Below, in pieces: positions 21,061 through 32,488 of a DNA stretch of 64,000 nt. Each line of letters opens with the position of its first letter. Positions within the stretch are counted from its first letter, which is position 1. The position numbers were made by a program, and so were the translations under genes. The DNA is taken from the NCBI GenBank assembly GCA_002633025.1, contig NMRB01002102.1:48993-112992 (forward strand). The letters run 5' to 3'. This DNA is from Notospermus geniculatus. Its lineage: Eukaryota > Nemertea > Pilidiophora > Heteronemertea > Lineidae. The notes under the pieces were generated by a model. It searched no databases. It saw only the letters and a program-made list of their open reading frames with translations, and was not told the DNA's origin.

Positions 21061-21520
21061 ATGATGAGGCCCAAGAATACGTTACTACAGAAGGAAATTT
21101 CACATCCAGTGCGTTGTGAGGCATGCGATAATGTTAACAAACTTACCACCGCTAATCGCAAACTGGCATCCGACACGCTTCACGAGACAGAAGACAAGTG
21201 TGCCTGCGCCGAAAAGAACATGTGCAGAAAACAGAGGTCGACAAGTTTGACAACATGAGCTGTTGAGAAGACGGAAAAGTCTGCTGGACCAGATCTCACC
21301 ATTCCGCCATTCCTCCCTGTGGATCACAGTGTTGACATGATCGAAACATCACCTGGGGCAGACTTCACCATCCCGCCAACCACTTCAACTCCAAAAAGAG
21401 ACTGATAGATTCAGATTATGGGGAAGAAGATAGACCCGATGCATCGCTAAGTTTTATGGATGACAGCAGGAAAGATCCAACATGGAATGCAGATCTGCCC
21501 GTTGCAGAAATGTAACTTTT
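21061..21520 (+). pseudogene. Acidic ORF fragments, unrecognised
   Basis: Frames on the plus strand give CEACDNVNKL and later SAGPDLTIPP, GADFTIPPTTSTPKR and DSDYGEEDRPDASLSFMDD, ending in a stop at about 21511. The acidic, Pro/Thr-rich run resembles N-terminal linkers of transposase-like proteins but has no diagnostic motif. Confidence 0.25.
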
Positions 21521-22037
21521 TGTCACCCTAACAAGAGCATGTGGGCATTCACTTGAAAGTTGTTAATGATGGCTTTACACTGATTACCAACATTCTGACC
21601 TCCGAAATTTGGATGAAGCTGCACCTGCTGGTGTTAGTAAACATAAATTGGTATTTTTTCTATGAATCTTTCCAGGAAAGAACCTGACGCATATTTTGAA
21701 CTATTTTTACACTAAAATGGATTTTTAAAAGGTAAAACAATGTTTTGGGGAAAAATCATATTTTCGGTGTTGTTAGTTTTAGAATGCTCCGACGAAAACG
21801 CATTTTACCTTCATATTTTCCAAAGGGTTTTTTAATGCTATAACCTATTTTAAATATCCTTTAAAATGTGTTTTACCTAGAGCAAGGTAGGGACATGTCT
21901 AACTTCCTTTTGGCTTGTCTTCTCACAGCGACAAGGGAATTCTTGATCGGTGTGTGTGTGGCTTGGAGACTGAGCTGTCAGAGGATGTTAATATGAAAGC
22001 TTATCTTTCAGAATTGGTAGTACCGTTGAATCCCTTA

Positions 22038-22573
22038 ATAGAATACATGAAGTGTCATTAGCTGTGGTTACACTACATAAACCCCCGTGCTTTCCCGGGG
22101 ATTCCCTTAATAAGCTGCGGTTACACTACATAAATCTCCGTGCTTTCCCCGGGGATTTTGCGGTTACACCTATAAATCGCCGAGTCTAAATAGACCCGTG
22201 TCTGAAATCCCCGTGCTTATTAGCCCCAGCGATCTTGAAGGGGCAACGCCGGGGCTATTTTAAGCACGGAGATTCTATGTAGTGTAACCGCAAAATCCCC
22301 GTGTCTATTTCTAGTTCCACGCACCCCGACAGACGGCGATGCAAATGGATGAGTGAAGCGCATGCGTATAGGCTATTTCACGCCTCCAGCAGCCACTTAA
22401 TTATGCAGAGTTGCCTACATGCAGTGCCCCTATCGCCGGGATACGGAACTTTATTACCAATCGCATTTTAAGTAGTGTAACCGCTCGCCGTGTCAACGCC
22501 GTGTTTTTTCTGGTTCGGAAAAACCCCGTGTCTCAAAAACCCCGGGGATTTTGGATAGGTGTAACCACGGCTA
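22038..22573. mobile_element. 0.54-kb TIR element, unit 1 of a tandem dimer
   Basis: Terminal TAGCTGTGGTTACAC is inverted at the other end (GTGTAACCACGGCTA). The interior holds further inverted blocks around CCCCGTG and CGGGG and an AAGCGCATGCGTATAGG segment. No ORF fits a transposase. The flank ATAGAATACATGAAGTGTCATT is repeated with the unit. Confidence 0.75.
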
Positions 22574-23122
22574 TAGAATACATGAAGTGTCATTAGCTGT
22601 GGTTACACTACATAAATCCCCGTGCTTTCCCTGGGGATTTTGCGGTTACACCTATAAATCGCCGAGTCTAAATAGACCCGTGTCTGAAATCTCCGTGTTT
22701 ATTAGCCCCAGCGAGCTCGAAGGGGCAACCCCGGGGCTATTTAGACACGGGGATTTTATGTAGTGTAACCGCGAAATCCCCGTGTTTATTTGCACCCAGC
22801 GACAGACGGCGGTGCAAATCAATGAGTCATGCGCATGCGTATAGGATATTTCACGCCTCCAGTAGCCACTCGATGACAGAGAGTTGCCTACCGGGGAACA
22901 GAATCTGAAGAGACGACAGCGTAGTCAGAGCCCTCAGGTCTACAAGGTGTAAAGGAAAGAATGTCCACCTGCAGTGCCCCTATCGCCGGGATACGGAACT
23001 TATTACCAATCGCACTTTTAGTAGTGTAACCGCTCGCCGTGTCAACGCCGTGTTTTTCCTGGTTCGGAAAAACCCCGTGTCTCAAAAAGCACGGGGATTT
23101 TGGATAGGTGTAACCAGGGCTA
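22574..23122. mobile_element. 0.55-kb TIR element, unit 2 of a tandem dimer
   Basis: Follows unit 1 directly, with the same order of blocks and high identity. It holds an extra segment around 22885-22965. Its terminal repeat ends GTGTAACCAGGGCTA. Confidence 0.75.
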
Positions 23123-23339
23123 TTGTCCTTCACTCAAAATCACACAGGACGATTTGCTAGGAGACTTAGGAGAACTTAAGACAAAGTAGACAGGTGTGAT
23201 ACGATTACGAGTCCAACTGTGATGAAGGGTTTCATACTAAAGGGGCTGTTCACTTTCGGAACCATTTTCCCAAATGATTTTTCATTATCTTCCAACTGAC
23301 CGATTTTCACGAAATGTTCAAGTCTAATAACTTGTAATG

Positions 23340-23640
23340 TGAACTACACATAATGACATAAAGGTCAGTGAAAGGGACTTTTCTAATCTTGACAGAACAT
23401 TGAATCGTGCTCCACAGAAGAGCACTCTAGCTGTGAGTGGATGTGTCACTTTTGTTAACAACAGAACTACTGAGGAAGTGTCAAAGTTGACCCCTGAAGA
23501 AAAAGAAAAAGAATTAAATGAGTCGGGTGCGTAAACTTCGTGCTAAAAGACAGAAGAAAACTTCTGGTACAACAGAACTTATTCGCCAAAAATTGGCAAT
23601 GGCTCAGCAGCGTTGTCGCTAAGGATTTGGCCAGACGGGT
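23340..23640 (+). pseudogene. Third uncharacterised multicopy family, short fragment
   Basis: A frame reads FSNLDRTLNRAPQKSTLAVS, then VTFVNNRTTEEVSKLTPEE and a stop. A D-x-x-L-x-x-x-P-x-x-STLA-x-x-G-x-x-x-F-x-NN-x-T pattern is one I recall from multicopy invertebrate ORFs of unknown function. An overlapping frame gives a basic KLRAKRQKKTSG run. Confidence 0.3.
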
Positions 23641-24303
23641 ATCGTTAATCAACAGGCGGTAAGACCGGTGTAAAGTTTTTCAGTGTTTCCGTGTGTCAGT
23701 GTTTCCCCTATTGTTCTGGAAACACTGGCAGATAGATTGACACGTTTCTCTGTGTGTCCTCCATTGTCGAGTCGCGGCTTATTCCGTCAGACAATAGCAG
23801 GGGAACACTCGCAGATGGGGAACGCTCAAAAACGTTACACCGGCCTGGCGGGCAAAGCCCGCCCCAATCAGCGCCGGAGGCGCGATGTGTCCTCCGGATA
23901 ACGGGGGGTATGGGGGTCCTCCCCCAGAGATTTTTTTCCAGAAGCCCCGAGATGCGATTTCCTGGTACCTTCAGCACCCCGGCCACCTCAAATTTTCCGT
24001 CTTTTTGCGCACACACGCATCAATTAGGTGCGATATGGGGAGCAATATCAAGTATTATCAGAATATATTCCGCAATTTCTTTTCTTCGAGTCCTTCACTG
24101 ACGCCGTCCACCTTGGCCGAATCGTCAGTGCAGAAGTACGAGAACCTCTGGCCAAGATACCGAGAACCCAACATAAACCGGGCGGAGAGTTATCCGCACC
24201 CAATTTCTTCACCCTAAAGACCACATGCAGAATACCCAGTAGTCTTGAACGTTAGTTGTGGTGTTGATATTTTTGGTGACTGGGAGGGGAATGTCGATGG
24301 TAG

Positions 24304-24361
24304 TCAGCTGCCCTGCATTCAGTGAGACTGTGAAAAGTCTCTCTGAATGCAGGGCAGCTGA
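24304..24361. ncRNA. Compact hairpin, 26-27 bp stem
   Basis: TCAGCTGCCCTGCATTCAG is repeated in inverted form with one mismatch and a loop of about six bases. Size and near-perfect pairing would suit a microRNA precursor or a MITE relic; the sequence alone cannot decide. Confidence 0.35.
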
Positions 24362-24502
24362 CAGGGATCTGTGGTTATAAGTATTTATTAGGAAATGCAG
24401 ATTTGTAGGGAAATGGGAGGGCTGGGGAGATATTCATCCTGCGAGAAAACGTTTTCAGCAAAAAAAATAAACAGAGAAACTGACACGTGAAAAAAATAAA
24501 AA

Positions 24503-24576
24503 TTCCTATCGCAAGGCCCGAACCCGGCGCCCCGGATTCAGAGCCGGACGCTCTACCGATGCGCCAGCCGGCCACG
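24503..24576 (-). repeat. tRNA-like unit, minus strand
   Basis: On the minus strand GGCGCATCGGTAGAGCG acts as an A box, CTCTGAATCC recalls a Gln anticodon loop, and GGGTTCGGGCC resembles a B box. The arms pair imperfectly, so a pseudogene or SINE head is preferred over a working tRNA. Confidence 0.5.
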
Positions 24577-24599
24577 TCATGACGGTGGCTGCTCAATAA

Positions 24600-25800
24600 A
24601 TGTTTATAAACATATCCCAGCTACTCAACATATTTTTATGTTAATTAAAAATGACGTTGCAAATCAGAATAATCTTCCAAAAATTGCATTTCACAACATC
24701 CACAGAGCAAGTCCCCAGCAAATCTGTCAGCATATCGCTACATAATGTACCCATCTACGTTCACAGTCACTAAAAACGTGAACCAACCGTCCGGTATGTT
24801 CCATCTGAACATTAGACGCATTTCATCTATGAGTCCAATTCTATTGAGAGTGACCCGTGAAAAGTCTTTGGCTAGCTTCGCTGTTGGCCGCTACGCGGCG
24901 CGTTGGGCCCTTGCGTCAAGAAGAAGGTGAAGTCTTTGGCGTTACACGAAGAGCCCAACGAATCGCTCACGCTGCTCTATCTGGACGAGTTGGCATCAGT
25001 TTTGGGTGCCGACGAGAGACATGAGGATATGTCCCTATTTGAGGAGCTTTATCAGCAGGCTTGCCATCATCAAAAGAAGGTCACATGGCGGGCGTGGTCC
25101 GTATGGCAGGCTTGGTCCTTAATGTTTTAGGGGGCGGTAAGGGCGATGTTGTATCAAAAGCATCGCTAAGGCTTTGAAACCAATGGTGAACAAAAGGCCG
25201 TCACCGTCAAGTTCAGAGTTCAAGAAAAATCCTCTCCTCCACGGAAGGCCAAATCCCTGCTGGATTTTATTCAGAATGGAGTAATGAATTAAAGACAAAA
25301 TTGAAAATCTACTTTGAAATTATATAATAGAGTAGAACGCTAAGCGTAATGGAACAGAACACCTACGGTAGCATGACCATTTTGAATGCCCACTTTTTAG
25401 CTGGCCATGTCTGATTGCTTAACAATGCGTCTGATTTTGAACACTCCCAGAACACATACGCGTCAGACTGAACACTAAAATTTCATGTCCAGGCGTCCGA
25501 CTTTTTACAGTGAAGTGCGCGGATTTCTTTAAGGTAGGAGGTGCTGGGCATAAGCGGTGACAAGAAACTTTTAGATCTCGTTAAAGCCACCTACTCGCGG
25601 CAGTGAAATTTTTTTTGAAAAATAATTTCGCGGGTCACGAAATTACACCAAATTCGCGACTTTTCATTCATGAAGTATGGGGCGCTTGAAACTGCTTTCA
25701 AGCCAAAGGATTGTTTTATAAGTTGTGAAAAGAAATTTCCCCAAAGTTGAAAACCTCTGTTAAGTCCCCAGCACCTTTGCAAAATTCGGTGACGACATTA
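24600..25800. other. No supported gene
   Basis: Short frames at 24745 and 24903 (one with ESLTLLYLDELASVLGADE) have no known motif. The rest is AT-rich. Confidence 0.3.
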
Positions 25801-25811
25801 TGTTTACTCAG

Positions 25812-25989
25812 CATGAGAAAATTCTTTGGTTACTCTATCTACATTTATTTTAGAAACACAACGTTTCAACCAGTGTACCCTGGCCGTAGTCCTGTGTACA
25901 AGTGAACAGGACTACGGCCAGGGTACACTGGTTGAAACGTTGTGTTTCTAAAATAAATGTAGATAGAGTAACCAAAGAATTTTCTCATG
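25812..25989. repeat. Perfect palindrome, 84-bp arms, 10-base spacer
   Basis: Every base from 25812 to 25895 pairs with 25906 to 25989. The spacer is GTACAAGTGA. A 17-base direct repeat (TTATGTTTACTCAGCAT) occurs at the left edge (25798) and again near 26026. A perfect repeat of this length is either very young or an assembly/library artefact. Confidence 0.9.
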
Positions 25990-26094
25990 TTTAGTTTCAC
26001 CTATCTAAAATGTCACTCAAAGAACTTATGTTTACTCAGCATAATTACAACCTACATATCTGTTACTTGCCATACTGGAGACAAATCTGCGCCA

Positions 26095-26960
26095 TCATAT
26101 TATGATGGTTATAGTTTAATTGATTAATTATATAGTTTAATTGACTAATTATATTCCTGGGGCCGGTTGCACAAAACTCATGTTAGCGCTAACATGGTGT
26201 TAGCGCTAACATTTATGTTAGATGACGTCAAAATCCATTGTCATTTTACGTCATTTAACATGATGTTAGCGCTAACATCATGTTAGCGCTAACATGAGTT
26301 TTGTGCAACCCAGCCCTGAAGGTAACCAACATGCTAAACTGCTCAACAAAATGCTGAAGAAGACTATCAGGAGGCGTGGATCACCAATACAAGTATTTGA
26401 AACTGATGTAGAGCCGTAATAACTTTTCAGTGCACACTGGACTCTCTGTTGCTTGACTGGGAGAGGAATTATAGTCTGAAACATCAATTCTGTGAAATTG
26501 TAATACATGTACTAGGATTCGGGCTTGCAAACCTTTATTATCAGTTGATACTGCAAGTTCATTTGGCCCCATCATAACTTATCATTAATCACATTAAAAT
26601 GAGCTTTCCAAACAGTGGTTGGCCAACCACCTTACCCGACGATGCTTTGCAAGGATGACCTTCAGCTCTCCGAGTTTGATAAGAGTGTTCGCAGACATCC
26701 TTTATCAACAACTGAGTGGTGAGTTTTAATGAAAAATGGACTATCCAGACAGTGCGTAGCCAACCACCTTAACCGACGATGCTTTGCAAGGATGACCTTC
26801 ACCTCTCCGAGTTTGGTAACAGAGTGTTCGCAGACATGCTTTCTCAACAACTGACTGGTGACTTTTACAGAAGCTCTCTTCTATGGCATGATATCCGTTG
26901 GAAAATTCGATATCGAACATATTTATGTTGTAATGTATATTTGGATTGGATACACATATT
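26095..26960 (+). repeat. Dispersed repeat A, copy 2
   Basis: Matches 15395-16280. It has about two tandem SGNH-motif units (26600-26865, MLCKDDLHLSEFGNRVFADM) instead of four, and carries a MITE at 26160-26314 that copy 1 lacks. Confidence 0.85.
26160..26314. mobile_element. 155-bp TIR MITE with proven empty site
   Basis: Ends GGGCCGGTTGCAC and GTGCAACCCAGC are inverted. The interior has four copies of the palindrome TGTTAGCGCTAACA. CCTG flanks both sides. Repeat A copy 1 shows the uninterrupted site (TATTCCTGAAGTTAACC at about 15430). Confidence 0.8.
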
Positions 26961-27020
26961 CAGGTTCAATAAAACGCAACACGTGCATATGGTAAAGTTC
27001 ATAAAGTTCATATTTGTTCG

Positions 27021-27975
27021 ATGTCACAGCCATGCATGTGGAAAAATTATCATTTACGTTTGATGTCACATTTACACACGAAGAAGATATCCTCAAATCG
27101 GGCGTCTCGGAGGAGAGAGTACATAGTTGATTTGATTGACGCCCGATTTGGTGAGTTAAAGGAGTTGCTGCTGGAGTCCACGAGGGGAGGTTTCATTCCT
27201 CCTCCCTTGGTGGCTTCTTTTGCTCAAGCGCAGACTACTTCAGGGTTTGCGCCCAGCGGGAAAGCTGCTCAGGAAAATCGCTCTGTTGCTACCAAGAGGG
27301 GGTCTGAGGCAAGAAATTGTTCCCCTTGTCCTTCAGCTGGATAACCCAGAGGATATGGGAAGTTTGGCTGGTTCTCCATCCGGGAATTGGAGGTATTGAG
27401 CGTGAGCACAGATCTGCCTCCGATCGTGGTGGCGGCCTCCTCCAAGGACAGTCAAGTTTGGTACTTGGGGTGGTGCTGACTCTAGGCGTGATACTGGTTT
27501 ACCCTTTGCTCTCGGGGCACCTCCGCAGGGTGAGTCCGTTGAATCTTTGATTATGATGCTGGTTCATTCAGCAGCCATCACTCGGCGAGCAACTTCACTT
27601 CTCACATGAATCAGTCCAGTGCTCATGTTCAAGACTTCCTAAGCCAAGGTCCATGATGATGAAGTGCTTGCATTGTGGGCTGGTTTCATTGGTTTAACTA
27701 TGGAGGTTTCAAATATCACCAGCGATGAGTCTGATAGTGCGCCTAAGTCAGTTCTGGCCGCTTCTTTCGATGCCAGCTTGCCATCAAAGGAGGGCGATAT
27801 TGCGTTAATTAAGTCAGGCGAAGATAGGACTCTTTTTCCATTAGGTAAGTCCGAGGGATCTACTGTCGCTAAGGCAGTCAAGGTTCCTAGTTACCGCAAT
27901 CACCATCGAGAGGAATATAGATGGTCAAAGCAGGGTTATCAGGACGTTAGTAAGGTTCCTGAGGTTCGATGACGC
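27021..27975 (+). pseudogene. Fragmentary ORFs, possibly gag-like
   Basis: Plus-strand pieces include RREYIVDLIDARFGELKELL and a later Ser/Asp-rich stretch (NITSDESDSAPKSVLAASFD). The first looks helical and gag-like, but no zinc knuckle or protease follows. Unrecognised. Confidence 0.2.
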
Positions 27976-28504
27976 AGTTACTGCTTATTTGCAGGGCATT
28001 CTCCACCAAACTATTAGTGAACAGACTATATAGTGAACAGTTCACTATGGACAAGTTTGTGTAAAATAGTGAACAGTTCACTTAATATTTTGCATCTGCA
28101 GCACCTTCTATTGTTCAGCATCGGAACTATAATTTAACGTCAGCCCTCTATTGTAATTATGGTGAACTGTCTACGAAAACGAATATATTATACACAACCA
28201 CCAATTCGTACATTTTCTCCTTATTCAAATACGATAAAAATCTCGATTATTCCTGTTTGTGTCATAAATATCATACGTTCGAGTCGAATTATGTGCATTT
28301 TCCTGTATTTCTTGCCTTGCTTCAGGGATTGTCGGGTTGAAGTAGTTCCTGCCCCAAATCCCCCTTGCAAACTCTTCACTGCCTTTATGTAAACACACAG
28401 TTGTGTACGATTCGTCTTCAATTAATGGACTTGAACTTTCTTTGGAACTCTTCAAGGCTTCAGGGAAGAATCACAAGTGAGCCTTTGTGCCTGAGGAGCA
28501 GGAG

Positions 28505-28945
28505 CGCATGGCCATGGACGAGGACAACGTGGGGGCAACCAGCAGAGATGACCTCGTTGGGACTGGGTAAGAGTAAACCAATTTCAACAAGCAAATATAC
28601 CATTTACCGGAGCAGAACGGCTAAAAGTTTGTGTTGCTGATGATGCTGGCCCCATTGACCTTTTTAAATGTACTTTACTGATGAGACAGTTGCCCACATT
28701 GTGAGAGAGACCAACCGTTATGCAGGACAGGTCCTTGATACTACGGCCCTGAAGCCTCATATGAGTGCTGCTGTTGATGGGTACGATTTATAAGCCGCGT
28801 ATGCAATGTATATTGATCTTTGGATGAGAAATTTGACACTCCCATCTTTCGTGAGGTGATGAATCGTGATCGTTTCTTCGTGTTGTAGAAGTTTCTGGAC
28901 TTCATTTACAATCAGGCTGCTAATTCTCCCCGTGGTGCGCAGACG
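28505..28945 (+). pseudogene. piggyBac-like transposase fragment
   Basis: Across frames the plus strand gives IPFTGAERLKVCVADDAGPI, VAHIVRETNRYAGQVLD, AMYIDLW and TPIFREVMNRDRFFV. These match the N-terminal part of the DDE_Tnp_1_7 (piggyBac) domain in order: PFTG-x-x-G-x-K, ETN-x-YA, then PIF-x-x-x-M-x-R-x-RF. Frameshifts near 28670 and stops at 28788 and 28889 inactivate it; the catalytic C-terminal half is missing. Confidence 0.75.
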
Positions 28946-28994
28946 TATTTGACGTTTCAGGTCAGGCTAAAAGAGGAAGAATCCATTCCATCAG

Positions 28995-29211
28995 TGTTCT
29001 AGCCAGAAATGTTGCCGAACAGGGCGGGATGACTGCATTTTCCTAGGATTTTTAGGCCCTGGATTTTCAAACAGGGCGGGAGTGAAATTCAAACAGGGTG
29101 GTGTAGAAAAGGCATTGCAAGTTACATTTTTAAACAGGGTGGTAAAATGACCTCTGAATTTTGAGCAAGGTGGTACCGGCCTGTAAAACTGGCCTGGCTA
29201 GAACACTGTGT
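28995..29211. mobile_element. 217-bp TIR element
   Basis: CAGTGTTCTAGCCAG at the left is inverted as CTGGCTAGAACACTG at the right. The interior repeats an AAACAGGG(C/T)GG phrase four times. No target duplication is obvious. Confidence 0.65.
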
Positions 29212-29228
29212 TTACATTGGCATATGTA

Positions 29229-29282
29229 AACAATCGGCATCAGTGCACAATCGGCATCAGTGCACAATCGGCATCAGTGCAC
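29229..29282 (+). repeat. 17-bp tandem repeat, three units
   Basis: The unit ACAATCGGCATCAGTGC occurs three times without change. Confidence 0.85.
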
Positions 29283-29399
29283 CTATTTTTGCTGTCTTTC
29301 CTGAAAGGACTTGTAAACCACTACACTGTCTTTCGCCAAAATTCACGAAACTACCACTCCTGCTAAGTGGAGGCATGTTCACACCTTGTGTGTCAATTT

Positions 29400-31786
29400 T
29401 TGTGCTTTCTTCTTTGGATGAACATGCACCTGAACATAGATATGGGAAAAAACCAAGGACTGAGTCTGACCTAAAACTTGTTCTGTCTCTTTTGGGCAAC
29501 CTGAGTGAAACGGAACGTGCAGAAGGACTTTTTTTTATAAACTTGCTAAAGCAGAATGTGAGACTGTGGTGGAAAACGCATCCAACCTAACCAAGAACCG
29601 CTCACTTGATCAAATCTTAGACAGTCTCAATGTGGAAGAGTTGGTAAGAAAAAGAAACCAAGTTGTGACTGCCTTTTTGTGTGGGCTTGGCAATGTGACA
29701 TATCCACCCAAATTCTCAAGCTCTGGTTCAGAGGAGAGCTGTAGTTCATCTTGGACTTCACAGGAATCTTGAGCACTGACGCAGCAACACACTTACAGTC
29801 TGTGCAAGACTCTTGAATCTATTCTACATTTTGCCAGTCCACATTCAGTCCCACCGATTCATTTTCATGAAAGTACGTTGCTGTACACACTTGTCAGTTC
29901 CAAGCTAGCCTTGCAGATAACTTCACCTGGGAGTCCATATAGCCTCGTACCAGTCTGTGAAAAGATGGCTGCAGAGCTTTACTGAAGAAAAAGTAGATCT
30001 TCCATAAGGTGATGCTGTGGCAGTGTCTAACAACAACCAGGTATTGCAGAGACGCTGGAGAGTGAAGTTGAAACACTGAACAAGAGTGGGTAACTGGAGC
30101 AAAGGTGAAATTTAACCAGAAAAGTGGAATAAGTTGGATGATGAAGATCATGCTGTCATAAAACTTGTGGACCAGAGGAAAGATGTGAAAGACACTCATT
30201 CACACCACCTAGATGTTCACCTATTGGAAAGATTGAACACCGTTGTGTCCGAACAAACATTCAATGACAATGTCTGGTCAGACCCCATTGATAAACTTCT
30301 TTCAGAAATGGAACAAAGAACACTCTACAAGTGCTGTGGCGAATGTGGTTTGGACAACAACATTGAGAAGCCCAAAAGGAATTGTCCTGGCTGTGGCGTC
30401 AATCTGAAGAAGGCTTCAATGACAGCAATGGGATTGGAAGAATTTGGATGTTTGCAAAAGGCTTCTGACGGTGCAAAAAGTGAGCAGTATATGAAATACA
30501 CGTCACAGATGCTGGCATTCAAGTGGCCAGCATTCAGGAGGACAAGCGTGGTTACAAGAAGTATTCTCCCTGCTTCTCTACTGAAAAGTGTGCCGCATCT
30601 GTGCAGGAACCTGTTTTCGTTAACCCCTGCTCCTATGATGCATGTATTGTACCGCAGTGCTTGTGTCTGTGGGGAAGAGGCAAAAATTGGGCTCCAGTAG
30701 ATTGTGATGGCCTGCCATATGGATTAGCGAGAAGAGTCATCCAGTGTACTTATCGCTGCACTGAATGTTCTGCTCTTGTATATGGATTGGAGAATCTCAA
30801 GAAACACACAGCAGATGTTCATGGTTCTGTATGCCAGGATGTTCCTCCAACGGAATTTGACTGGGTTCTGCTGATTCCTGGGCCAGGGCATGTGGAAATG
30901 AACATGGTGAAAGCTTTCGTAGAACTAGTGTGGGGTATATTGGGAGGAGATGGTGATGGTGTTCAATTTTAAGTCTCCCCATGGCCCTTAAGTGTGCCAA
31001 GCAAGTGACAGACCATCACAAAGCGTGGCACTCTTCAGAGTTGCTCGGCAGGCAATCACTGAGGAAATGATGGTTCCCTACGTCAGGTCAGCACTCTCAA
31101 CTCCTGAGACGAAGGTGGAAATCTGTCCAGCTCATTTCAAGAAGTACTTAATGACGTCTCCCAATCCGATCTACAGTTTCATGGCTGATTGCACCTTTGA
31201 ACTGTTGGAAAGCATATTTATGTACAAAACAGGAGTCCGTTCTGGGAACCTTACTCAGATCGATTCAGGCGGAGCAATGTTTGCAAAGGTGTGGTTTGGG
31301 CGGTCACACCCCCTGTACAGGGAACTTGAAGTGGCAGACTCGATGATGAGACACACTATGCCTCCCGAACTGAAGGAACTCCTCACCAAAATCTTGTCCC
31401 TCAATATGAGTGGAGCACCATATACTGCAGAAGGTGCAGATTTCAAGTTGGAAGCAGTGAACAAACAAGTACAGGGCTTGGTTCCAAACATTCCAACTGG
31501 CCAAGATTGGGTGACAGCCTGTGTGACCCATGATAAAGTGGTGCTCATGCGAGAACAACTATTGAAGGCAGCTGGAGTAAAAGACCCATCTGATCGGATG
31601 CAAATTCATCAACCCCAGGACATAAGTGAGGAAGCGGAAGCTTTCAGGGCATTGCTGAGATCGAAACAATATTTTCATGATCCGCGAAATGGCAGTGCTG
31701 TGCACACATCACTGAGCGGGAAACCTTTAGATCCGGATCTTCGGTACTTCGGCTCAACAGTACTTGGATTTCCTGCCTACTGCTGA
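29400..31786 (+). pseudogene. Broken gene of an uncharacterised zinc-cluster family
   Basis: Plus-strand pieces in order: LVLSLLGNLSETERAEGLFF; RKRNQVVTAFLCGLGN; FHESTLLYTLVSSKLAL; an acidic region; then CCGECG...CPGCG, a four-Cys cluster; FVNPCSYDACIVPQCLCLWG; a C2H2 finger (CTYRCTECS...HTADVH); IPGPGHVEMNMVKAFVELVW; and the long 30992-31786 frame with FKKYLMTSPNPIYSFM, YKTGVRSGNLTQI and YTAEGADFKLEAVNKQVQG. I recall proteins with this order in many invertebrates, annotated only as uncharacterised. The last 264 codons are intact; earlier parts have stops or shifts (about 29590, 29770, 29985, 30525, 30975). It may be a mobile-element product. Confidence 0.6.
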
Positions 31787-31995
31787 GGCTACTACTGAAC
31801 CTTCTACTTCCAACAAGACAGTATCCTTCGCGAATAAGGACCAAGTCCATATTGTCAGTGGTCCTCAGGAAACTGAAAAATCTATGTTTGACAAGCTAAC
31901 AGAACAGGTTGCGCAATTGCGCCTTGATGTTAACACTTTAACTACTGCTTCCAAACCACCATCCTGGAACTCCACGTGTATTGGCTACGTCATAA
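31764..31995 (+). pseudogene. Gag-like fragment (Thr/Ser-rich, coiled)
   Basis: In another frame overlapping the end of the previous gene: TSNKTVSFANKDQVHIVSG, then EKSMFDKLTEQVAQLRLDV. A coiled segment after a Thr/Ser-rich lead resembles the region before the zinc knuckle in some LTR gag proteins. No Cys knuckle follows. Confidence 0.25.
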
Positions 31996-32480
31996 AGACT
32001 ACGCCACTACCCCTGGAAGCTTTCGCATGAATTTCTGTATTCACTCACATCGAGAAATCAATGTACCAATCAGAGCCCTCCTGAGATTTGACCGTTAACC
32101 TCGCCTTCAGGTTTTGGCATGATACCAACTAACTCTTCTAGTACTGCAATCTACTTGCGTAGGAACTAGGAACGAGGTAACAGAAAACAACATGGCGAAT
32201 GCTGCAGCATGATAGCGAGCGATTCGCGATTTCAAGGCCTGATTTTCCTGATTCAGAGTTTGAATCTGCTGCAACGACAGGCATTGGATACTTTTATTGA
32301 TGGAAAGAAAGTACTCGTGAGTAAAAAAATGGGACGCAGCCAGTGAATTGTACCAGTCGGGGCTAATTGTCAGCCCACGTGTACTTGCTGAGCCGTGAAT
32401 TTTATTAGCTCTTCCATCGATAAGTCTTACGGGGATGTCCTGGTATCGGGGATTTCTTCCAATTAATGGTTAAAANTCTA
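31996..32480. other. No gene seen; N at 32476
   Basis: Nothing recognisable. The single N just before the Penelope-like ORF may be an assembly join. Confidence 0.3.
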
Positions 32481-32488
32481 CTAATCTT

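Noticed and set aside
24503-24576. Functional tRNA-Gln
   Set aside because: The anticodon loop resembles Gln, but the anticodon stem and the B box are not standard.
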